Positions 9,599 through 20,234 of a stretch of DNA of 64,000 nucleotides are shown here, one piece after another. The position numbers and the translations under genes are program-made. How positions within the stretch are numbered: position 1 is the stretch's first letter; each line of letters begins with the position of its first letter. The notes beneath the pieces are model-generated. The model was not told the origin of the DNA. It saw only the letters and a program-made list of their open reading frames with translations, and ran no database searches. Origin of the DNA: Babylonia areolata (taxonomy: Eukaryota; Mollusca; Gastropoda; Neogastropoda; Buccinidae); contig NC_134888.1 of assembly GCF_041734735.1 (NCBI RefSeq), positions 39,471,330-39,535,329 of the forward strand. The letters are read 5' to 3'.

Positions 9599-12500
9599 AT
9601 ACAACATTCAAAGCGTCTCCACCACACAGTTTCTGAGCTTCAGCCACTTTTTTTGGCCTGTGAGTTGTGCTGTCTGGACCTTTGCCCATGCTGGCTAACA
9701 GACGCTGTTTGGTGTCTTGGGGGGTGACTACCTCCACTATCATGTTACTGATGTCCTGAGATGCTAGGAAGTTGTGAGGCCGCTTCTTCACATTCTTACC
9801 AGCTGACATGTCCGAGGCGACGGCCCCTCCACTGACTTGCTTTCTGATGTTCTTGGAAGCAGCAGCGGATTTAACCATTTTGTCGGTCTTACTGGACTTG
9901 CTTGGGATGTCTTCATCGGGCTCATCTGTTTTCTTCTTCCTACCTCTGAGGGATGTAGGAGACTGGGGGGTGCTTTTAGGGTCTTTTATACTGAGAAAAT
10001 TCTTTGTCAGCTTTATTCTCTTGGAGGGGGAGCGCTGTGCTGGGGCTGAGAGTGAAGCCGAAGGGCGTGGTTGTCCACTGTGGCCAGGAGTCGGTTTGGC
10101 ATGGGGGGAAACTGTAGGTCCAGACTCTGAAGATCTGTCCGATACCACAGACCTTGCACTGCTCGGGGTGCCGCTAGCAGAACAGATACGAGTATCAGAA
10201 GCCACCTGTGCCAAGATGGTTCTGAACGATGGCTTTCCTTGTCTGCTGTGCTCTGGTGTTGCCTGACCAACAGCAGGAACTGCAGAACATGGCTGTGTCT
10301 GATGGGAGTTTTCTGTTAATGTCTGAGAGACATGTTTTGGTGGCAAGGATTTCTGGATGGAATCACCAATTTTTTCTGCTTGATGAGCAGCAGTGACCTG
10401 AAAAGAGTTTGGCTCAGTCACAGCAGAATGTGGAATGAGTGGGCCAGAGAAATTTACCTCAGGTCGGCTACTGAGACTTGATGTCAAAGGAACTCCATTC
10501 TCCAATGGGCCTGATGCTTCTGGATGGTGAGGTGACAGGTCTGACACAGAAGCTTCACTGTCATTTGTATCTGATGCTTTTCTGTCTGCACAAGTACAAC
10601 TTGATGTTGTTCCTGCTTCAAGCTGTGATGAATTTGGAGTGTCAGAACTCACAACAGTCTGAGCATCCAGAGGAGGTGCAGTCTTTGTGGACTTCCTTCC
10701 TGCTTTCGACTGCCTTGGTTTGGAGCTCCTTGCTTTCTTCTCAGGACCTGGGTCTTTGGCAGCTTTTTTCCGTGGACTTTTTGTCCGTTTTCTTTGTTTT
10801 GTTGGTGGAGGACCAGTTTTGGATGTGCCACTCGTTACCTGCATATTCCCCATCTTAGACGCTTTAGGTGGTAACACGACAATTTCTGTGGTGGTGGGCA
10901 GTGGTTGGGCCTGTTTTGCATAGGGTCTTCTCTTTCTGGGTATGATCTGGGCAAACATCGGCACCTTCACCTCACTGTCATCGGCCACTCCGTGGTGGGC
11001 AGGGGTGGCTTCGGAGACTGGCTGGGGACTGTGTGGCCTCTTTCTGCTGGGAGCCCACACTGACTGTGCATACTGGGGCTGATGGGCATCATACTTCTGT
11101 TCCTTACTTCCCAGTGCGCTCTTCTTCTGTTGGACAGCTACGTTTGTTGCTGATTGCGCAGGATTTCTCAAGCTTGAGGGTGCAAGCGTCAGTTGGACGA
11201 TCTCTTCCACTCGAGATGGAGACCTTACTCTGTTCTGATGCAGTGTGCTCGAGTGCAGCTGGGCTACTGTCAGCTCCCTTGACAAGGGATGTGATGCTTT
11301 CTGTGATGTATCCACCTGCAAAGCTACACCCTGTATGTGGGCAGAGATGGTGGACTGACCGGAACAGGCCACAAGCCCTGGTGTGCTGACTGGCCTGGCC
11401 CCACTTGTCCCGGGAGCGTGGACAGACATGGCAGAACTGCCCCCCGCAGCATAAAGATCTGGACTTCTGGATCTCTCAACAGCAGGACAAGCCTTCAAAC
11501 CAGGCATTCGTTTAGGTACTGGTACCGCTTCCTTCATTTGTACCTGCGACAAGGTAGCAGCGTCTCTCAGATGCAAGGGAACCAGGGCCATTTTCCCATC
11601 AGGTAAAGGCACACAACGGAAGGCTTGGGAAGGAGTGGTGGCAGAGCTGTTGCCCTTGTTAATCACCTTTACTACATTGGGGTCTGCCGCTGGCTGGAGG
11701 GGCCTAGCCGCCTCTTTCTCCTTGCTTCTCTTCGCCAGGGCTTCAGCAATGGCTCTCATGGTGTTGGCCGAGGCTTGAACAGGCAGTGCTCTTTTCCTGT
11801 TCTTTCTGACCACTTTGGGCACATACAGTCCTGTCACCTGCCGAATACTGTTGGTCAGCTCAGCCTGGCTGCTCTCTGCCTCGATAGACCCTCTCCTGCA
11901 GGACGGGTTGTCACTGGCATCAGAGGGGCTGGGAGAAACAGGAGCAGGCTGCCGTCTCAACATTGCTGGGGCAGAAGCATTTCTGGGAGCCGTTTCCCCC
12001 CCAAGGAGTGGCTTCAATCGAAGCAGACGGATAGGCACACAAAACGGATTCATAGTGAACAGGCGCGGTTTTTCTATAGGGCGTCTCCAGTCATAGATGC
12101 GAGGTCTCCCTCTGCCCCGTTTGGGCTTGTCTTCCGTTGTGTCCTCCACCTGCTGAGGCTGGTGACCGTCACTGGAGGCACAAGGCTCTGGCTCCATTTT
12201 TAGGCAGCGTGAAGGTGATGCCTCACCAGATGTCTGGCCAGGATGTGAGGGAGTCACTGATGACGCCTCACCACCGCTGGGAGCACTGGATGACTGTGTA
12301 GCTGAGATGAAAGGTGAAGACATCGCAGAGACTGCAGATGGAGTTGTTGTCTCGTCAGCAGCGCTGCTGGAAGCCTGGCTGAAAGACGGCAGACCTGACA
12401 CTGTACGGTTGTCTCTCTGAAGATCTGAAAAATCTGCAAGCACAAAACAGTGTGTGAATTATTCATCTTTTTGTGTGTGTGTGTGTTTTTGGGTTTTTTG

Positions 12501-15500
12501 TTTTTGTTTACTACTGAAAGTGGAATTAAAAGCTCTATACAGAAACGTAAAAAATTCAAACAGAAAACCACAACTGCATCTGACATCTGACTAGTCCAGA
12601 ACATCATTTCCAATACAATCACCACCACTTAGCACCTGCAGACACATAAGAAAGTAAGCATGCACACATAAATACATAAACACACACACAATATAAATAT
12701 ATATATATATATTGATTGAAGACAAGACCAAGCTGGGCAGGAACAGACACCCTATCGAGAAACCTATTGTTCTCCATAAATCCTAAGACAATTCTTGTTC
12801 ATATCCATCTTTCGAGTGGTTGAAAAAATATATAACTAATAAGTTGACGTTTTAAAGAGCAATACTTGCGATTTCTGTTCACAATGCTCTGTATAAAAAC
12901 AACAGAACTTTTTTTCTTTTCTTTTTAAGCTCAACTCTGACAATAACTGCGACTTCTGAGACACTGAGTTGGAGGACTCTGCTGTGAACACAACTATTCC
13001 ATTGTGAACCTGACTGCCCATGTTGTCAGACTGAGGAGTGTAGACAGTATGGATCAGCGGTGCTCAAGTACATATGCACAAAAGAACTGCTCACACAGAT
13101 TAGAGGATCACAAAAATGAACTCTATAATTTCTGTCTGCACAAATGGTCAGCATAAACACAGATGAAAGGACTACAAAAACAAACTCTATAATCTCCATC
13201 TGCATGAATGATCAGCATAAACACAGATTAAAGAACAAAAAAAGAACTCTATAATTTCTACACAGATTAAAGAACACAAAAAATGAACTCCATAATTTCT
13301 ATCTGTATGAATGATCAGCATAAACACAGATTAATGAACTACACAAATGAACTATATAATCTCTGTCTGCATGAACAGTCAGCAAAAACACAAACAGAAA
13401 AACAGAAAAACACAGCTGAGCATCAAACTTTCAAACTAAGGGTTCTGGGTTTGATCCTGGAACTGGCACCTGATGGGTTGAGGGTGGAGGTTCTTCCAAT
13501 CTCCAAAGTCAATCATGTGCATACAAACAAGTGTTATATCCCTTTCATATACATACATGCAGAAGAACAAATACACACAGTAAAGATCCTGTAACCCAGG
13601 GCAGTGTTTGGTGGGTTATGGAAACATGAACATACACAGCATGCACACCTCTGAAAACAGAGTATGGCTGCCTGCATGATGGGGTAAAAATGATCACAAA
13701 TAAAAGCCCACTCACAGGTATGAGTGAACATGGGAGTTGCATTGCAGCCCATTAACACAGAAAGAAAAAAAAATACACAGTGCTGGCATTTTAGAAGGCT
13801 GTTTTTCAAATAAAAAATTTAATCAATTAAAAAATAGCATGTGTAGCCCAATCCACAGAAAAATTCAGACAAACTGGTTCATCACAATAGTAGCAGAAAC
13901 CACCCAAAAAATTGAATGTGTGCAAATTCACAGAAAAGATTCCGATAAATCTGCTCATCAAGATGACATTAGAAAATACAAAAAATAAATTGTGTGTGTC
14001 AAAGTCACAGAAACAAAATCCCAGCAATCTGCTCATCAAGATGACATTAGAAAATACAAAAAATAAACTGTGTGTGTCAAAGTCACAGAAACAAAATCCC
14101 AGCAATCTGCTCATCAAGATGACATTAGAAAATACAAAAAATAAACTGTGTGTGTCAAAGTCACAGAAACAAAATCCCAGCAATCTGCTCATCAAGATGA
14201 CATTAGAAAATACAAAAAATAAACTGTGTGTCAAAGTCACAGAAACAAAATCCCAGCAATCTGCTCATCACCTACCATTGGTCAAAGCCTTGCGAATGCG
14301 GTCCAGACTGCTGCGAACATCATCGAACTCAAACTTGTAGTTGAGCATCTTGTACTTCCAGCACATGACCTTGCGCTGCAGAGATGTGTCCGACATGCGT
14401 AACAGGTCTCCCAGTCCATGCATCAGGTCAGCTATGATGGCCGATTCTGTTCACAAGGCAGGAAAGAGAGGGCATCATGAATGGTTTGGTTGTAAGTTAC
14501 ATTCACTGAAAGCGGTGTCAACAACCGATACAGAAATATCACAGGCGCACACATACCCGCATACACACAGAGACACAAAATTATACCAAACACATGCAGA
14601 TGTTATACAACGCAAACAGTGTTACATATCAGATACCTGCATACACACAGAGACATAAAACTGTACCAAACACCTGTTACACAACACAAATTGTGGTCAT
14701 GCACATGAAATTTGACACACTTTCTCTCTCTCACACACACAGCCAAACACACAAATGCTTTTATATCATTTAAAAAAGAATAAAAAAGTGTTTGTAATTA
14801 TCAAATTGCAAAGATACACAAGATGGACAGCTAACGTTTTTCTTTCAAAGGTTACCATTTTCCAGGGTGAGAGGGGAGAACTCTAAGATTAAACTCATAA
14901 ACTAACTAGTCTTTATTTTTATCAAGTCATATTTCAAATATATGTTTGATATGCATAAAGAGAGGATACACACACACACATATATAGATATGTATAGAGA
15001 GAGAGAGAGAGAGAGAGAAGGAGAGAGAAGGAGAGAGAGAGAGAGAGCAAGCGAGAGAGCGAGAGAGAATGATATATATATATATATATCTCACCTGTCC
15101 TTTCTCTGTCTCACTATCTTTCTCTTCACTTGTTGTTGTCATGGAGACAACACCCCCTCCACCCCCCACTCCTCCTTCCCACCCCCCTGCCCATTCTGGA
15201 ACTTGCAGAGACATGGCTATACTCACCCAGGGGAGAGAGGTCAGGCATTGACAGTGACTCGTCCATGATGGCGGCGATATAACGATACAATTTCCCGTAG
15301 TCTGGCACCAGTTCCGATGCTGTATCGTCTGCCTGCGGAAAGTCCCCAAAATGGCCGATGCAGCTGAACACCTGAGACGGAAAGAATATTTCCTGTCACA
15401 CAGGGTTCATATAACGGAACATCATTTTGACTCAAAATTAAACTTAAATGCAAGTTAGAGCCATGCACATTTTGTATGGAAAGGAGGTGGTTGTTGTTTT

Positions 15501-15696
15501 TTCTTTTTAAATACTTTTATCTTAATAATACTCTTTTTTTTAACAATGAAATCTGGTAATTAAATATACTCACTCAGTAAATACAAAAATGGAAAAAGTC
15601 AAAAAGCGTCAAAAGTTATCCCTGTTTATCCTCCCCCTGCATCCACACACCTTTGTTGTTTTTGTGTGTGTGTGTGTGCGTGTGCGTGTGTGTGTG

Positions 15697-15744
<48 letters not shown>

Positions 15745-18700
15745 TTTTGTTTAGGGAGTTTTGCCTTTCATCCTTTAAATTGTTTTTTTTTCTTTATGTG
15801 TCACAATGTGTTTAAAAAAAATCAATGCAGAAAACAACATGATCCTGAGAGCAGGAAGCAACACAGTGAATGACCCTCAACCTTTGTGAGGAAAAGGAAA
15901 CAGTTGTCAAAATGTGCTAATATTCCCAAACACAGGCATTAAAAAAAATTACATATAGATATTAAGCTTCCCCCCCCCCCCCCACCAATTGACTATGAAA
16001 TGTGCAACAAGTCAACCAACATTTGACAGGTCCACAGCACAACATCTGAAATTGTTCCAGTTTGAAACAGTTTAACAACTTGCTTCGTCCTCTCATGTCA
16101 AAAATAAAAAGAAAAAAAAAAAAGGGGGGGGGGGGGGAGGGGGAACAAAGCAGCTTCAATCCTCTGATTTTATTTTTATTTTTTTCTTCTCAAAAGCAAA
16201 ATAAAACAAATAAAAAAAAAACAGCAGTAGTAGCAGCTACACCTGTGAAGAAGTTATTTACATAAATGTAAACAAAGGCAAGTGGGCGGAAATGAAGGCA
16301 GCCAAATGGACACGGGCCCAACTTGAAGACACACCATGGGCCCAACCTGAAGAGGACACACCATGTGCCCAACTAGAAGAGGACACACCATGTGCCCAAC
16401 TAGAAGAGGACACACCATGTGCCCAACTAGAAGAGGACACACCATGTGCCCAACTAGAAGAGGACACACCATGGGCCCAACTTGAAGAGGACACACCATG
16501 GGCCCAACGTGAAGAAGACACACCATGGGCCCAACTTGAAGAGGACACACCATGGGCCCAACTTGAAGAGGACACACCATGGGCCCAACTTGAAGAGGAC
16601 ACACCATGGGCCCAACTTGAAGAGGACACACCATGGGCCCAACTAGAAGAGGACACACCATGGGCCCAACTTGAAGAGGACACACCATGTGCCCAACCTG
16701 AAGAGGACACACCATGTGCCCAACTAGAAGAGGACACACCATGGGCCCAACTTGAAGAGGACACACCATGGGCCCAACGTGAAGAGGACACACCATGGGC
16801 CCAACGTGAAGAAGACACACCATGGGCCCAACGTGAAGAAGACACACCATGGGCCTACCTGAAGAGGACACACCATGGGCCTACCTGAAGAGGACACACC
16901 ATGGGCCCAACCTGAAGAGGACACACCATGGGCCCAACTTGAAGAGGACACACCATGGGCCCAACTTGAAGAGGACACACCATGGGCCTAACTTGAAGTG
17001 GACACACCATGGGCCCAACCTGAAGAGGACACACTATGGGCCCAACTTGAAGAGGACACACCATGGGCCCAACTTGAAGAGGACACACCATGGGGCCAAC
17101 CTGAAGAGGACACACCATGGGCCTAACTTGAAGTGGACACACCAGAACCAAGTCAGCTGGAGGCGCTGCTGTAGCAGCCCCACACCCTTCAGACACCGTA
17201 AGTCATAGAAATGAAGAGCAGCCCCACACCGTTCAGACACCGTGAGTCATAGAAATGAAGAGCAGCCCCACACCATTCAGACACCGTAAGTCATAGAAAT
17301 GAAGAGCAGCCCCACACCCTTCAGACACCGTAAGTCATAGAAATGAAGAGCAGCCCCACACCGTTCAGACACCGTAAGTCACAGAAATGAAGAGCAGCCC
17401 CACATCGTTCAGACACCGTAAGTCATAGAAATGAAGAGCAGCCCCACACCCTTCAGACACCGTGAGTCATAGAAATGAAGAGCAGCCCCACACCGTTCAG
17501 ACACCGTAAGTCATAGAAATGAAGAGCAGCCCCACACCCTTCAGACACTGTGAGTCATAGAAATGAAGAGCAGCCCCACACCGTTCAGACACCATAAGTC
17601 ATAGAAATGAAGAGCAGCCCCACACCGTTCAGACACCGTAAGTCATAGAAATGAAGAGCAGCCCCACACCGTTCAGACACCGTGAGTCATAGAAATGAAG
17701 AGCAGCCCCACACCGTTCAGACACCGTGAGTCATAGAAATGAAGAGCAGCCCCACACCATTCAGACACCGTGAGTCATAGAAATGAAGAGCAGCCCCACA
17801 CCGTTCAGACACCGTAAGTCATAGAAATGCAGTCAGGGCAAGTTAAAGAAACCCGCTGCCTACCCAGCAAACAGGAACGAAGCAAACACGACGAAATGTA
17901 ATCTGAATCGGCACATCAAGCAACTCACCCTGCTGAGGACGTTTGAGAGGTTTGTCTGTTCGTAGTGGACCATTTCAGAGCTCATGTCCAGCCAGCTCTG
18001 AAACCATTTGATAGACATTTACACAAACAGAAAACTTCCATAAAGTATATGATAATACACAATGCAGGAAACCATTTTTGTTAACTTTTTACAAAATAGT
18101 GTCTCTTTTTCTCTGCAGAGTGGGAGGGGGAAGGTGCGACCATAAGGGTTATCTGCACTAAAAATAGGTGGGAAATACGTACTCGTATAAATCTGCATAT
18201 TATCAAAACAAATAATATGTGGTGAAGAAACCATCAATCTTTTGATTAAAAAAATACTATCTGAATGACAAGGCAAGCATACAAAAAACAACAACAAATA
18301 AGCAAGGCAAATCGTCTGATTTAAAATGAAAAGACAGATAGCAAAATAGTTAAAGACCATGCTGGCACCAGCATACATTCATCTGTACACACACACACGC
18401 ACACAGACGCTCACACGCACATGCACAGACGGACACACACATGCACACAAACACATGCACGCAGACACACACATATGCACAAGCATACACAGACACATGC
18501 ACGCACACACACATATACACACACACACAGATACACATACAGAAAGGAAACAATGGATACATACTTCAATAGGAGCCCATGTAAGCTGAATCTCATCTTT
18601 TGGTTTACCTGATGAAGAAAACATGATTAAACATGATTAAATATAAAAACTCTTCATAAAGCACTTTCAAAGTGTAAAGTTCAGTTCAGCTCAGACCAGT

Positions 18701-19537
18701 TGCTCAAGGAGGTGTCACAGCGTTCTGGCAAATCAATATACACTACATCACATCCGCTAAGCAGGTGTCTGACCCAGCGTAAACCAATGCACTTTGTCAG
18801 GACTCAAGGGGAAAAAAAAGATGCAATGAAATAAAACAAATAAAAAGAAATAAGATAAAATGAAACAATAATAACAGACGGGCGCAATAGCCGAGTAATT
18901 AAAGCGTTGGGCTGTCAATCTGAGGGTCCCGGGTTCGAATCACGGTGACGGCGCCTGGTGGGTAAAGGGTGGAGATTATTACGATCTCCCAGGTCAACAT
19001 ATGGTGCGGACCTGCTAGTGCCTGAACCCCCTTCGTGTGTATATACAAGCAGAAGATCAAATACGCACGTTAAAGATCCTGTAATCCATGTCAGCGTTCA
19101 GTGGGTTATGGAAACAAGAACATATCCAGCATGCACACCCCCGAAAACGGAGTATGGCTGCCTACATGGCGGGGTAAAAACAGTCATACACGTAAAAGCC
19201 CACTCGTGTACATACGAGTGAACGCAGAAGAAGAAGAAACAATAATAACAAATGAATTAATAAACAATATGAAACAGAATAAAATATTTTTGAAAAAGAG
19301 AAGAATACAAAGAATTAAAAAACAAAACAAAAGACCGAACAGAAATAATAACATTAATAAAGGAACGGAGTCTGCACTAGTTGGATCATGGTTAAGTATG
19401 TGTAATTAAAATACAGTTTACAGTTTGAAGATAAGCAAACAAATCAATCACTCAACACTTTTGCCTCTCAGTATCTTCCTCCTCAGTTTCAGTTTCTCAA
19501 GGAGGTTACGACAAATCCATACGTGCCACACCACATC

Positions 19538-19588
<51 letters not shown>

Positions 19589-20189
19589 CACAAAATTATA
19601 GACAACCAAGAACATATCTCTGAAATGTAAAACCAAAGTTTGTGACATAAACTCTCTCTCTCTCTCTTGATCCTTCCATCTCAGTCATCCGTGACATGCA
19701 GATGAAGAAAGCTTGATTAACGACTTACTTTTACATTGGTCCCCTCCCCTTAGCGTGTGTATGTACTCCTGAATCTGGAAGGGAAAAAATCACAAAATGT
19801 GGATCATAAACAAACACAGTCTATAGTAAATAGTTTTAAGGTTCAAGGTCCCATAGAACTACTTTTAAGGCCATCGGGAAAGCCAAATCATATTCTTGCC
19901 ACAGACGGGCGGGACCCAGTACTCTGCTTCTGCTCCTTTAACCTTCCCAAAATGAAGTCAGGTACCCATTCACACGTGGGTGCAGTGAGAAAAATGGGAG
20001 TGTAGTTCCTTTCCCAAGGACACAACACCATATGGAAATGGGAGCTCAAACCCTCATCACTGGTGAACACTGGATCAGACGTCCAATGCCAAACCTGTTC
20101 AGCCATGGTGCCTCTCTTGAAATGAATCAATAACAAAATAAAGTTAGGTACCCTCATATAATTTTTTAATTCAGTTTCTTACAGGTCAG

Positions 20190-20234
<45 letters not shown>

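Larger units (their letters stand above)
12434..14275 (-). other. SNAPC2 intron 7 (before last exon)
   Basis: The intron contains a (TA)n run near 12700-12715, a ~65-bp array, a degraded family A SINE and a 78-bp array. All are listed separately. No other exon is seen. Confidence 0.7.

Noticed and set aside
16254-17208. Open frames with EEDTPWAQL or VGPMVCPLQ repeats
   Set aside because: They are artefacts of the 27-bp array in SNAPC2 intron 5. No splice or start context supports them.
18877-18960. tRNA gene
   Set aside because: The A and B boxes belong to a SINE head. It lacks a cloverleaf and is followed by the family body. The same applies at 34500-34575, 54600-54670 and 59340-59424.
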